This document shows positions 44,564 to 57,374 of a stretch of DNA of 64,000 bases, one piece after another; the stretch's first letter is position 1; the number at the start of each line of letters is the position of its first letter. A program made the translations under genes and the position numbers. The DNA is from Phaeosaccion multiseriatum. Its lineage: Eukaryota; Ochrophyta, other classes. The DNA lies in NCBI GenBank assembly GCA_965112735.1, contig OZ218953.1, positions 1,922,001 through 1,986,000 of the forward strand. Direction: 5' to 3'. The notes beneath the pieces were generated by a model, which made no database searches, was not told where the DNA came from, and saw nothing but the letters and a program-made list of their open reading frames with translations.

Positions 44564-47540
44564 ATGGCTTCGTCCGTGTTGGGGAAGCTCCCTCGCGGCC
44601 AAGCGCGTGATGACGGCGCAAACCCCTTCAAGTTTACGAAAAAGAGACAGCGGGCAGAGGCAGTGGCCGTCGACGTGGGACGACAAGTGAAAGGAGACGG
44701 CTATCTAGGAGCCGACGCCGAGACGCCTGAGAGCGGGAAGCGGGGATGCTTCTTCCAGGACGAGATGGAGCGATGCAAGGAGCTGAACACGACTATCGTG
44801 TTCAAGCGCTTCTACTATCGCGTGTGGCGTCAAGTGCAGTCCCTGCCTGAGCTACTGCACCACAGCGAAAGCGTCTTAGGCGAGCTGCGTGCTCTGCTGG
44901 TTGATCCGAAGGTCTGTAGCTTGGGACTGGCGTATCGACAGGAGTCATGGCACAGACCGCCTGCTTCTCCGTGTGTCACGTCACTCACTCGCTCGCTCGC
45001 TCCCTCTCTCTCCCTCTTCCCCGACCCACTCAGGTTTTTGCGGTGACTGGAAACGAGGCACTGCAGCTCCTATCCGTCTTATCTCGTGATCTACAGGGGG
45101 ACATCTACCCTTACTTCGCTACAGTCATGGACACACTCATGGGCGTGTTGGTGGTACAGGAAGACTCCCCGGAGACTGCCGGCAAGGTGGTGAGAACCAT
45201 CGGCTACATCCTCAAATACTGCTCTCGACCTTTGCTGGCAAAACCCGAAAGCCTGCATCCCTTCTATGCCCCTCTGCTGGGCCACCGCCAAGCGCACATT
45301 CGGCGCTACTCTGCCGAGGCCTTTGCCTCTCTCCTGCGAAAGCTCAACGCCAAGAGTCAGCGCCGACACACCCGTGACTTGCTTCGCGCGGTGGCCCAAG
45401 GTATGGACCACGGATGGAAGGAAGGGGGTGCCGTGAGTAGGCAGCAGCGAGACGTTGTCGACGGGTGTGCGCAGCTGTTCTTCTACATGTGCAAAGGAGT
45501 GGTGGGTAGGGTCCATTCCAAAGCGGGAGAGCTCTTAAAGGTGTTACTCAACGCTACCATGGCCCCCAATGCGGCACCCGCATCTGTTGCCGCGGACAGG
45601 AAGAAGGGCAAGAAGAAGAAGGAGAAGAAGGCAAAGGGCGGGAAGAAGGGGGAGGAGGGTAGACTCAATGACGACGACGAGGAGGAGGAGGAGGAGGAGG
45701 CAGAGGCCGAGGCGGAGGAGCAGAAAGAAAGGTACCGGCGTTGGTGCTTTGAGGTGGTGCTGATCATGCTGAACATGCTGGCCAAGCACGTGCATCCTTC
45801 TCATGCCTCGGAGGTGTGGATGGTCCTACAGTGCTCGCTCGGGGTAGCCACAGAGCGATGCAAAGCCGGACTTCTCATCAAGGGGACCGGGGAGGGGCTA
45901 TCGGAGCAAGTGGCCAACCTGACTGCCTCCCTGCGTCGCCAGCTGAGGGCAGTCACTTTCCTGGCAGAGTACACGGGCGGCTTCCTGCTCAAGGACAAGG
46001 CGGTTCGTGCGGAGCAGGTGCCACTCCTACTCACTGCCCTGCAGGAGCTGGCCCAACCATCGCTGTTCCGACACCGCCACTTCTCCTCTGCCTGCAGGGC
46101 AACGGTCATTGACCTTCAGGCCGCTGCTCTGCGAGCCCTCCATCAGGAGCAAAAGTTCGTGCGGCAGATGCCCGAGTTGACGAAGGCTCTGGGCTGTCCC
46201 GACTGCCCCACGGGTGGTGGTGGTGGTGATGGTGGTGGGGAGGGAGCGGTACTGGTGGAGGGGGGACTGGCGCAGCACCCTGCCATTGCACTTTGTCGTA
46301 GCTTCCTGCCGTTTCAGAAGGAGGAAGAGCAACAACAGCACCATTCGCACCAGCACCAGCAGCACCAGGAGGAGAAGGAGGATCTTCCGTATGGTGTGTC
46401 CGCGCGCCAGCAGGCACGGAGTGGAGGCGGGAGAGGAGGAGAAGAGGGGACACCAGAGCAGCGAAGAGAGCAGCGCGAGACGGCCATCAAGAGGAACCTT
46501 CCTGTGGTGAGTAGGGCGGTCCTCCCAGCCCTTGTCGGCGTGGCTGCGACATACGCGGCGGATGAGGGAGATTTTGAGGTGGCACTGGAGGTGCTTTCGC
46601 GCATCGTCATGGGCAAGGGGATTCGACTGAAGTGGAACCACACGCACAACCACACGCTCGCACTGCCAGTGGAGGGCCATGGGGAGGCGAAACAGCAACA
46701 GCCGAGCAGTTGGAGGAGACTGGCAAGCCTAGGGGGGGGCATCCACATCGACGCTGCTGATGGAGAGAGGCTGCTCGAAACTTGCGTGACGGTCATTAAG
46801 AGGGGCGTAGAAGCGGTGAAAGGCCGCCGCCGCAGCAGCAGCAGCAGCAGCTTCAACAGCAGCCCAAAGAAGATGAAGAACAAGAAGAAGAACAAGCAGA
46901 AGAACAAGAATCAGAGCTCGGGGACGGACGACATGGAGGATGGCGAGGAGGACGCTAGTGCTCGTGCCTGTGCTAGTGGCGTTGGTGATTCGAAGAAGCT
47001 GCCCTATCTCGTGGCGGGGGCGATTCGCTGCATGCCAGTGCTTGTGGGGCTCCTGTGGGGGGCGGAGGGGAGGCTCACAAATGAAGGTGGTGGGGGTGTT
47101 GGTGCTTTGGGTCTGGATACAGACGACGACGACGTGGCCATGGATGAGGGAAAGGGGGTGGACGGGAGCTGCCCCTTACCGCAGCAGGCGCTACAGGCAC
47201 TGGAGCAGGTCATGTGCCTCGAAGAGCAGCAGTTGGTGATACAGCAGCAGCCTTGGCGGGTGTTGCAAGCGCTAGCTTTGGAGAGTGCGGTGGGCGTGTT
47301 TGCAGTGGTGTCGCTGAGGGGCTGTCGGCAGCGAACAGTGCTGCAGCGTAAATTAAAGCTCTGGCAGACGCGGGCCTTGTCCTGGCTGAGAGCGGACCCA
47401 TCCTCCTTGCCTGTGCTGAGGGCATTTGGAATGCTCCTGCAGGCACAGAGAGGGCTGGTGCATCAGCGGAGGCAACTCTCGGCAGGAAGAAACGAGTCGT
47501 TGCACGAGGGTGGTGATGAAGAGGAGCAGGGGGAGGAGGG

Positions 47541-47603
<63 letters not shown>

Positions 47604-50600
47604 GGAGGAGGAGGGTGACCAGGAAGGCGGCAAGTCGCGCGGAGGAGTGGATCTGTCCTCTGCTGCCAGCCTGGAGTTGCTGACCTTGCTGACGGACAAC
47701 TTGAGGTCGAGCAATCGAATGCTGCGCCTCTTGACCCTTCAAGTCATCGACGCCTTCGACCACCTCCCACTCGAGCCTGGAGGAGAAGGAGAAGGAGAAG
47801 GAGGAGGAGGAGGAGGAGGGGGGTCGCCACCATCATCCGTGGGGCCCTGCCTGCTGCCCACCATCCTGCGTGAGCTGGAGGAGCTTCCTATCTCTGTCAT
47901 GGCCGAGCGAGACCACTCAATCCGCCTCTCCCGCCTCGAGCTGCTGGCAGGTAGCGGTCGCCTACCCCGTGCATACGCCTCAATGGCCGCTCACCACCTC
48001 CTAGGGCTGCTCCACGTCAAGTTTTCGGACATGTGGACCAAGGCAAGCGTCGCTCTGGCTGTGTTAGCGGCTTCGTATGAGGAGGAGGTGTGGGTGCCGT
48101 ACCGCCGGAGTCTGCGAGAGGTGAACGTACCCAAGAGGTCACCACCGTCACCGAAGGAGGAGGAGGAGGAGGAGGAGGAGGGGGGAGGGGGATGGCAGTG
48201 GAAGGCGGGGAGGAGGAGCCAAGGGCAAGTGGCTGAAGGGGCTGTTTAACGAGGCCACTCGCTTCGAAGGAGGGCCGCCAAGCTGGTGGCGGGGCTCGTG
48301 CCTGCCCCTGGGCCTGATTGGGGTGTTCGGAGACCCAACCGTGAGCGCCGCCATGGACACCCCCTCAGGGACTGCCCCTCTATGGGCAGTAGCGGAGCAT
48401 GACGCGGTGCACAGCACGATGTGGGGCTTACTCTCTAGGGCGCCGGACCTGCTGCAGCGGAAGAGCCGAGTGTTGGTACCCATGGTGCTCGGCTTTGTGC
48501 AGCATCAGTACCTGCAGGCCTTTCCAGAGAACGTCGATGTGCAGGCGGTGCGCTGCGGTGATCATGTCGGGCAAGAGGAGGAGGAGGAGGAGGAGGAGGA
48601 GGGCGGTGTGCTCGCTTTGAGGCTGCACCGGAAGAAGAGAGAGGAGGAAGCGGAAGGAGTGGACGGGTTGGGGGTGGTGGAGTCAGGCACGGCGAGTACC
48701 AAACAGCGGCTCATCACCCTGCTGAGAGTGCTCTCCAAGTGCAAAGGCCCCAAGAACTTGTACAAGTGCTTGGTGCTGGAGAGGCTGTATGTGGCGCTGG
48801 TGACCCTCTCCGACGGGCTGGTGGCCAAGCTGTCGATGGAGGCGCTCCTCACCTACAAGAGGGAGTATCTCACGCCCTACAAGGCTCAGCTCAGGGGACT
48901 CACGGACGAGACCAAGATCAGGGATGATATCGTCAAGGTCAGTTCAATTCACTGGTTCATCAGTCAGTGAGTCAGTGAGTCAGTCCGTCCGTCCGTCCGT
49001 CAGTCAATTAGTCAGTCAGTACGTCGCGCACATAACCACACCTACTCACGCCCACACGCACGCCCACACTCACGCACACACCCACGCCCCTCTCTCATGA
49101 CAGCTTGACCTTCGGCGCAGCGGAGGGGTGGTGGAAGTGCAGCATCGTGCGGAGCTGCTCCCCATCCTCATTCGAGTGCTGTATGGTCGCTTCGTCGCGG
49201 GTAAGGGGAGCTCTCAAGGAGGAGGGGGCAGTAGGTTCTCGCCTCGAGCCAAACGGGCCGCCATCCTGTCTTGCTTGTCGCAGCTTGAGCCGGAGGAAGT
49301 GGGCGATTTTATCCTACTCATGGTGCGCGCTTTCCTGCCATCGGAGAGTCGTCTCCTGACACCTGGTACTGGTGATTCCAGCACCAGCACCAGCACCAGC
49401 ACCAGCACCAGCACCAGCACCAGCACAAGCACCAAAAAGTCCGCGCGGCAAGGGCAGCAGCAGCTGGTGCTACAGCAGCTGGAGATGTTGAGCAGCCAGG
49501 GAGGGGAGGAGGAAGAGGAAGACGAGAGCGGAAACCGCTGCCTCCTGCCTCTTGCCGTGAGAGAACAGGTGCGCAGCGTGAATCTGAGCAAGCAAGTGGG
49601 CTTTCTGAATGTGGTGGTGGATGTGTCCAGACACCTCGGAGTGAAGGCCCGCGCTTATATAGGGCCTCTTGTCAGCGTCGTGTTGGAGCTGCTGAAGGTG
49701 TCGAGCGAACTTGCAGAGTCGGCTGCTGTGGAAGACCAAGAGGAGAGGGAGAGGAAGGAGGAGGGCAAGAAGCAGCAGCAGCAAGAGGAAGAAGAGGAGG
49801 ATGAGGAGGAGGAGGAAGAGGAGGAGGAAGAGGAGGAAGAGAATAGGTCTGCTCTCGTGATCGGCAAAAAGCGTACGACCGCAAGCACCCTGCGCACCCT
49901 TTCTCTCCTCGCCATCTCCGCCCTCCTGGAGCAGTACCAAGATACGGACTTTACACCCTATGCCTCAGCCCTTTGGACCCCCCTAGGCTCGTCCCTGCAG
50001 AGGCTGCCCGGTGTCTGTGTAGGTGCCAAGAAACCATCCGCCCTCCTCTCCCTGGCAGAGGTGCTTGCGCGGCTTTCACAGGCGCACCACGGCTTGCTGG
50101 AGCACCAACAGGGGCAGCAGGTTATCGTGGCCGTGCTGGAGTGTCTGGCAGCCGACCCTTGTGGTGATGCGGTGGTGAGGAAGGTGCTAGAGGTTGTGGA
50201 GCACCTTATGGATGCCCAGGGTAGCCCTACAGCCCAGGGTAGTAGCACTGGAGGAGGAAGTGAGGGCATGGTAGCCGGGGCTCTACTGCGCTCCCACTTC
50301 CCCCTCTTGGTGCGCATGTTCACGGCTCGGCTCGGCAGGGGCCGCTCTGATGGACTCGGAAGGGGAGACAAAGACAGTATGGCCGTTAGGGAGCTCGCCA
50401 TACTCACAAGGGTCGCCGAGGAAGTCACCTCCTCCCCCACCTCTTCCTCTTCTTTCCCTTCGAGTTCGAGTTCGAGTGGGACTTTGTCTTCTTCCTCTTT
50501 GGCCTCTTCCGGTTCCCTGATGGACGCAGGGACCTCTTCTCAGTTGGCGGCGCTGCTGTTGCCCTTCCTCGCCCCCGGCCGCCGCACCTCCCGAGAGGCG

Positions 50601-53600
50601 AAGCTGTCGGTGCTGCGCCTCTTCGTGCTGCTCGTACCCCGCCTCGAGGACCCCATGGTACACTGGCCCTTCCTCAGCAAGCTGCTGGGCCCCGTGGGAG
50701 GCAGAGCAGGGTACGTCCGTGTAGTCGGTTGGTTATTCCTTCCGTTTTTCCTTCCTTCCTTCCTTCCATCTGTTGATCCTTCCCTCCTTCTTCCTTCCTT
50801 CCTTCCTTCCTTCCTTCCTTCCTTCCTTCCTCCCTTCCTTATTTCCCTCCTTCCTTCCTTCCTTCCTTCCTTCCTTCCTTCCTTCCTTCCTTCTAGAAGA
50901 GTCGCCTCTTCCCCTCCCTGACCTGTACCACCCCCCTCATTGCGGCCATGTCCTGCTACCATTCACTCCCTCCTCCGTCCCTCCCTCACCCCACACCAAC
51001 CCATCACAGACTGCGAGATATGTCTGTCCGGAGTGGCCTTGTGCAGAGCTTTGTTGCCGTGGGCGAGCATCCCGCCGTGGGCGCGTGCGTCAAGAGCTCT
51101 GTCGCCCTCCTGCTGGAGCTTAACGCGCTGGATTCCAACACGCTCAGCGAAGAAGCCGATATGGACAGAGTGGTACCAGCGCTCAACAGCCTTGGCGACG
51201 GCCCTGTATGGAGAGACATGCTAGAGCAGGGCAAGCAGCACGGCAAGGAGGGCAAGGAGGGCAAGGAGGGCAAGAAGGGCAAGCAGAGCAGCAGCAGCGG
51301 CAGTCATATGGGCAGTGTCACAACTGGCAGCCGAGCACTCATGGCTCCGGTGTACCACTGCTTCTACATGCTGCATGACGAAGGAGGGGCCTTGCGAGGG
51401 GCGGCCACCGCTGCGCTGAGGAAGCTTGTGGAGGTGATTGCGAGCACGAGCTCTCCGCCCAAGGAGGCGCACAGAGAGGTAGGCTCGTACATTGGATTGG
51501 GTGGGTTGTGTGGGAATCTTATATCTTACCTTCTCTTCCCTTCCTTTCCCTTCCCTGACTTGACCTGACGTTGACCTTTCCCTATCTTTCCTTACATCCA
51601 ATCCAAAACCACAGAGCTCAACGCGTGTGTGGGACGCAGACACTCTCCTGACCCAAGTCCTCCTGCCCGGACTCCGAGGCGGGATGCAGGCAAGGACCGC
51701 TCCCATCCGTCGGGGCTACCTCCTTGTGCTGCAGACCGTCGTGAGGCTTTACAAGGACGACAACAGAGCCATTGTGCCTAGTGACTTGCATCGGCACTTG
51801 GCCCGAGAGGATGATCCGGAGGCGGATTTCTTCAACAACATGACGCATCTTCAGTTGCACAGGAGGCAAAGGGCTATCACCATGATTCGCAAGAGAATCG
51901 CGTCATCCGCAGCTGCAGCTACAGCCACAGGTGACATTGATGCTGCTGCTGGTACGGCAGTTGGTAATACAGTAGCATCAGGCGAGGCGCCCTTCCGCAC
52001 GCACACGCTGGTGCACTACTTGCTTCCCCTGGCCATGCACCCCCTCACCGAACTGGAGAAGGTTATTGAGCAGGCCACCGTCGTCGAAGCGCAGGCAACT
52101 GTTGCGGCCATCGCTGGGCAGCTGCCGTGGAGGAGCTACTATCGCACTCTCAAGAACCTTATGCAAATGACGTCGAGAGGACCGAGGGGGAGGCAAAAGG
52201 CGCTGATTTTGGCGGTGTGTGGGGTGCTAGATGCGTGGCACTTTGAAATTCGCCCACCGTCGGAGGAGGAGTTGCAAAGGAGGCAGGAGCAGCAGGAGAG
52301 GAAGGAGAAGGAGAGGCAGGAGAAGAGAGAGAAGGAGAGGGAGGAGCGGTTGCAGCAGCAGGGGAAGGGCAGCAGGAAGGTGAAGGGGAAGGGGAAGGGG
52401 GGGGGGGGGAAGAAGTGGGCCCGAGGCAAAGATATGGAGGAGGAGGATGAGAAGGGGGGGGAGGAGGAGGCGGAGGAGGCGGAGGAGGAGGAGGAGGAGG
52501 AGGAGGAGGAGGAGGAGGAGGAGGAGGAGGAGGAGGGCACAGGGGAGGAGGCAGCATCGTCAGCAGCAGCAGCAGGAGCAGCAGCAGGAGGAGGAGGAGG
52601 AGGAGGCCAGGCAGCGATGGACGAGGGTGGTGGGTACGACGCCGTGTGGGAGGCTCTGAGCACCAAGATCCTGAAAGGGATTAGGCGAATGCTCACTCAG
52701 ACCGTGCTGGACCACACCGGGGAGAAGACGCAGCAGCTCCGAGCACCCGTTGCTCTAGCCCTGGCCAAGCTTCTCCGTCGCATGCCGGAAGTTCACTTCC
52801 TCCTCCACCTTGTGCCTTTACTGACGACCATGGCCAACACGCTAAAGTCACGCGACTCCAACATCCGCGACGTGAGTAGGCACACACTCACCAAGGTGAC
52901 GGTTTCGCTTGGGCCCACGCACCTCCAAATTGTACTCAAGGAGCTGACCAACTCGCTGAGGGCAGGAGGTTTCCAGCAGCACGTGTTGACGTACACGATT
53001 CACACCATTCTGGTGGGTATGGCGGACGTGTATGAGCCCCCTCGGGAGGCGGGTAGCGTGGATGTCAACGCTGCCGATCCTCTGCAGCTGGCTCTGCTGC
53101 CATCGCCGCCGCCGGACAAGAGGCTTGGGATAGCAGAGAAGGAGCTGGGCGCAAAGAAGAAGAAGAAGCTTGGAGCAGGTGGTGATACAGCAGCAGCAGT
53201 TGGCGATAGAGCACAAGGTGATACCGATACCGCAGCAGCGTCGTCGCCCTTTGATGTGGTGGTGCGGCCGAGCTTCGACGCGTGTGTCCCCACCATCGTC
53301 GAGGTGCTAATGGAAGACATCTTCGGGCAGATGGCAGTCAACGACAACCCCGCGGCCACAGGTCACAACATTGCCTCCAACAAAGTAAAAGAGGCGAAGG
53401 GACATAAGGCGCTCGACAGCTTCGAGATTATGGCCCGGTTGCTTCTCTTTCGCCCGAGCTACACTGTCCTGGCCCCTCGTGAGCCGGACTCTCTATCCAC
53501 TGTGCACGCCCTGACAGCCCCTCTGTTGGAGGTGCTTCGGACCTGCGAGGAGGCTTCCTTCGCTCAACGTGTCATCACCAAGGCCAACGAGGCTCTGAGG

Positions 53601-54445
53601 AGGGTGATGATGGGGCTCTTGGCGAACAAGAGTGTCACTGGACAGGAGCTACTACTGTACGTACACGCCACTACTGCGCCTTTCCTCTTGCCGGACACTC
53701 TCCTTCATCATGGCGACTCTGACAGCGACAGCGATGATAGTGATAACGATGACGACGATGATGATGATGACGGCAGCGCTGGTGAAGAAAAGGGGAGGGA
53801 GCTACTTATCGGAGGGGAGAGCCACCGGAAGAAGGGCGGCCCCGGGAGAAGGGACCACCACCAGCAGCAGCAAAAGCAGCAGCAGCAGGCGGGTAAGAAC
53901 AGGCGCCTCCGTCTGTCATGGATGGGTGCGGAGGAATCTTCCGGCGGTGGGCGTGAGGGCGGCAAGGGCGGGGCTGTGGAGCGCAAACAGCGCAAGTGGG
54001 AGGCAGCCAAGGTATCCGACGGCGCCTCAGCCCCGCAGCTCACGGGTAAGGACAGGCACTCTCTAAGGAGGCAGCAGGACAGAGACAGAGCAGCGGGGGG
54101 TGGAGGTGGTGGTGGCGGAAAGGCGCACGCCACCAAAATGCAGCTCACAGATCCTGCAGCGCTGGCAGCGGTGGTGCTCGGATTGGGCCTGTTGAGAGGC
54201 TGCCTGCAGAGGGGGGTGGTGCTGCTCAAGACCGATGTGCAACTGAGGCAGATGGCAGACCCCTTTGTGCCCCTATTGAGTCGCTGCGTCGTCGCCAACC
54301 CACATGACACGGTGGTGCTGCTGGCCATGCGCTCGCTCGGCTTCTTGCTGCAATGGGACCTACCCTCCATGACCAGGTGAAGAGTGTGTGTATGTGCGTG
54401 TATGTGTTGGGGGAGGGGGAGGGGGAGGGGGAGGGGGTTGGGGTA

Positions 54446-54487
<42 letters not shown>

Positions 54488-57374
54488 CTTGTGTACCGTA
54501 CCGCCTTTCTTGTCCTCAAAGGCATCACCATCTGTGTATCTCTCTCTCTCTCTCTCTCACACACACCACACTATCTCCTTCTTCCATTGTGTGTGTGTGC
54601 GCATGCAACAGAGAGGCCCCGCAGCTGGGCCGGGCCATTCTAAAGCTCATGGTCAGGGGAGGGGTGAGTAGAGTGCACGGGGAGCTGGGGCAGGGCTGCT
54701 TCAAGGCTTTGGGTCTCCTCTTCCGGGCCCAAGTAGACCTGTCGGGGGATGGCAGCGGACGGCAGCGGCTCCAGGAGGGTGGTCGCCCATCTGCCGATAC
54801 TGGTGTTGCCGCTGCTTCTCGTCCTTCTCCAGTGCCTGACGCCAATGGAAAAGGAGGAGGAGGAGGAGGAGGAGGAGGAGGAGGAGGAGGAGGAGGAGGA
54901 GGAGGAGGAGGAGGAGGAGGAGGAGGAGGAGGAGGAGGAGGAGGAGGAGGAGGAGAAGGAGGAGGAGGTGCCTCAGTGGCTGGGCTGGCTACGACTCGTG
55001 CCTTTGGACTGGACTCGAAGCAGCTACGCGCTCTCATCTTACTCCTGCAGCAGAGCCTGGCGGAGGCGGACAATCAGAGCGCCACCCTCAACCTGACCCG
55101 CTCTCTGGTGGTAAGTCGCGTGAAAGCGCCAAGCAGCACACCGGGAAACCGACGTAACCGACTCTGACATGAAGAGATGCCAACCCCGCAAGACGAGCAA
55201 GAGGCAGAGAGAGTCCCATCCACCCCCCCAACCCCCGAACCCCAAATCACTCACAACCCCCCCCCCAACCACCCCCCCCCCCCCCTCTCCCCAAACAGGA
55301 CCAACGCGTGCTGCTGCCCGAGATGTACGATCTCATGCACCGTGTTTGTGAAATGGCGGTTACATCGCACCACCCCACGCTCCGCGTCTCCTGCAGCGGT
55401 GTGTTTGTGCAATTCTTGCTGCATTACCCCTTGGGAGAGCGCCGCCTCGAGCTCTACGTGCAAGCGGTGTTCAACGGACTGGACTACGAGTACGAAGAAG
55501 GTCGTCTTGCAGCCTTAGATATGGCCCTCTTGATGCTGACTCGCCTGCCCACACCCGTCCTGGATGAGTTTGCGGAAATCTTCCTCTTGAAGCTTACGGT
55601 GCTCATGGTGAATGATGAGAGCGCAAAATGCCGGGCGGCAGGAGCCGGGGCCACGCTGACGCTGCTCAAGAAGGTCTCTGCGGATATGTTTAACGTGTTG
55701 TTGGGCTATTGCCTCAAGTGGCTCAGGGCAGAGGGGGAAGAAAACACGCAGAAGCCGCAGGAGGGAGGGGAGGAAGAGGAAGAGGTGGAGGAGGAGGATG
55801 ATGATGATGAAGGAGGAAGAGGGGTGGGAGACGGAGCCCATCCCCCCTTGGACAGCAGCGAGAAGCTGCTCTTCAGGACCGCTGCCCAGAGCGTGGGCTA
55901 CTTTGTGCTGGCGCGGCCCGACCTGCTCAAGAGGCAAGCACCGAACTTGTGTGCGGTACTAAGGGCGCTGTTTCGAGTCCTTCCTGCGGATCGCTTGTCC
56001 GTCTCAGATGTGGCAGGTGGAGGAGGAGGAGGAGGAGGAGGGGAAGGAGGGGGCGAAGAAGGCTGGGAGCTTGTGTACTACGCTGTGGTGTCGATAGAGA
56101 AGCTTTTCGCGGCCCTGCCCGGAGCTTGCGACGCTTTCTTGCTGAAAGAGCAGCAGCAGCAGTTGGTGATACAGCAACGGCAGGACCGCAGCGGCAGTGG
56201 TGGCGAGGGTGGTGGAAAAGGGACAGGTGGAGCCAGTGCGAGTGCCAGTCCGATGGCCAGGCTGACGGCGTGTCTGCTTTATCCGCACGCGTGGGTAAGA
56301 CTGGCCTCTGCGAGAGTGTGGGGAGTGTATCTGTCGAGACGGAAACCCCAGACGCTGACCACTATGACCACCAAGACCACGGAGCAGCAGCAGTTGGTGG
56401 TACAGGAGTATCTGCTCCAGCCTGGCGCCTTGTTCCAGCTCTGCAGGCACTCGTGTGCACAGCTGGACAGGAGCGGCGCTGCTCGGGCGTTACGGGAGCA
56501 GGGTATCAAGAACCTCGTGTTCATTGGACAAGCCTTGGAGTACCCCGCTAATGCCGCTTTGTGTGCCAATAACAACAACAGCAGCAGCAGCAGCAGTGGT
56601 GGTGGTGGTGGTAGCAGCGGTGTGCATCGTAGTGCGGAGAACGGCGTGGCTGCTGAGGCGGAGGCAGAGGCGGAAGGGGAAGGTGACGGTGAACAAGCTG
56701 GTGATACAACCGCAGCAGCAGAGAAGGGCACGGATCCTTTGGCGTGGCTGTTTCACCGCATGAGTTACATGGCCAAGGGGGCTGACGAGGGGCAGCGATC
56801 GATGGTGTTCCAATGGTTCGGCCTCATGTGTGGGCTTTTGTCAACGCAGACGATTACACGCTTCCTCCCACACATGTTGAGCCCTCTTCAGAGGGCCATC
56901 AACGAGAGCAAGCAGCTGGCACAGGGTAAGGAGGAAGCTGCGGCGGTGAGGGCGGCTGCGGGCTCAAGGCGGGAGGATAAGCAGCAGCAGTATCAACAGG
57001 GTGTTGGTGGGGGGCGGGGGGGCGGGTCTGGTTCTCGCGGTGGCGGTGGTTTCGCGGCCCCCGAAACCTCAGCAGAGGTAGCAGCAGGAGGAAGAGGAGG
57101 AGGAGGAGGATCAGGAGGTTCACAACTGGCGGCGGATTTGGCCATGGAGGTGGTGGAGCTCCTGGAGGAGGTGTGTGGGGCTGCTGTTTTCCTCGAGGCG
57201 GCGACCAAGGTCAATAGGAGTGTGGCAGCCAAGAGAGAGAGTCGCAAGAGGGAGAGGGCCGTGCTTAAGGTCGTGGATCCGGCGGCGGCGGTGAAGGCTG
57301 TGAGCTCGAGATCGGAGGACAAGAAGCGGCAGAAGAAGGCACAAATGGAGCGGCGTAAGAAACAGCGGCGGTAG
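44564..57374 (+). CDS. UTP20: UTP20, small-subunit processome HEAT-repeat protein (one frameshift)
   Basis: Nucleolar scaffold needed for 18S rRNA processing. Exons: 44564-44911, 45034-48937, 49104-50710, 51010-51478, 51615-54376, 54612-55110, 55299-57374, about 3,890 residues against 2,500-2,800 in yeast and human. Landmarks: N-terminal LPELLHHSESVLGELRALL and DIYPYFATVMDTLM with IRRYSAEAFASLLRKL (DRIM domain), LLPILIRVLYGRF, DFFNNMTHLQLHRRQRAI, MADPFVPLLSRCVV, VLLPEMYDLMHRVCEMAVTS with FVQFLLHYPLGERRLELYV, and a basic C terminus (KKRQKKAQMERRKKQRR). Extra length is Glu, Asp, Gly and Gln runs. In exon 2 the frame moves by one base between 48125 and 48226, in a GAG/GGGG tract; both frames are clearly coding on either side. 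All other junctions keep phase. Confidence 0.9.
47226..47249 (+). repeat. Copy of dispersed repeat in UTP20
   Basis: Reads CAGCAGTTGGTGATACAGCA and encodes QQLVIQQ within UTP20 exon 2. A diverged copy (CAGCTGGTGCTACAGCAG) encodes QLVLQQ at about 49460. Confidence 0.8.
47539..47602 (+). repeat. (GAT)n tract encoding poly-Asp
   Basis: About 21 GAT units in frame in UTP20 exon 2, giving a run of Asp followed by Glu residues. Confidence 0.85.
48938..49103 (+). repeat. Intron with reiterated GTCA donor-like units
   Basis: The donor is GTCAGTTC, and GTCAGT/GTCCGT/TCAGTGAG units recur through 48970-49022, followed by CACACACGCC repeats up to the acceptor CATGACAG at 49103. Confidence 0.75.
50740..50893 (+). 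repeat. (CCTT)n repeat in UTP20 intron
   Basis: Nearly pure CCTT units within the intron 50711-51009. The acceptor used is CATCACAG at 51009. An alternative short exon starting after TTTCTAG at 50896 cannot be excluded. Confidence 0.8.
54377..54611 (+). repeat. Intron with (GT)n close to the donor
   Basis: Donor GTGAAGAGTGTGTGTATGTG leads into GT repeats, interrupted by a GGGGGA stretch, with a CT repeat near 54540. Ends at acceptor GCAACAG (54611). Confidence 0.8.
54853..54965 (+). repeat. (GGA)n tract encoding poly-Gly in UTP20
   Basis: About 37 GGA units. In the UTP20 frame they encode Gly; the other plus frame would give poly-Glu. It sits between two HEAT-type segments. Confidence 0.8.
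56151..56177 (+). repeat. Copy of dispersed repeat in UTP20 last exon
   Basis: Reads CAGCAGTTGGTGATACAGCA and encodes QQQLVIQQ. A near copy at 56386-56406 (CAGTTGGTGGTACAGG) encodes QQLVVQ, and a third at about 56696-56715 is read as AGDTTAA. Confidence 0.8.

Noticed and set aside
50773-50921. Ser/Phe/Leu-rich extension of the UTP20 frame
   Set aside because: Translation of a CCTT microsatellite after the splice donor at 50711.
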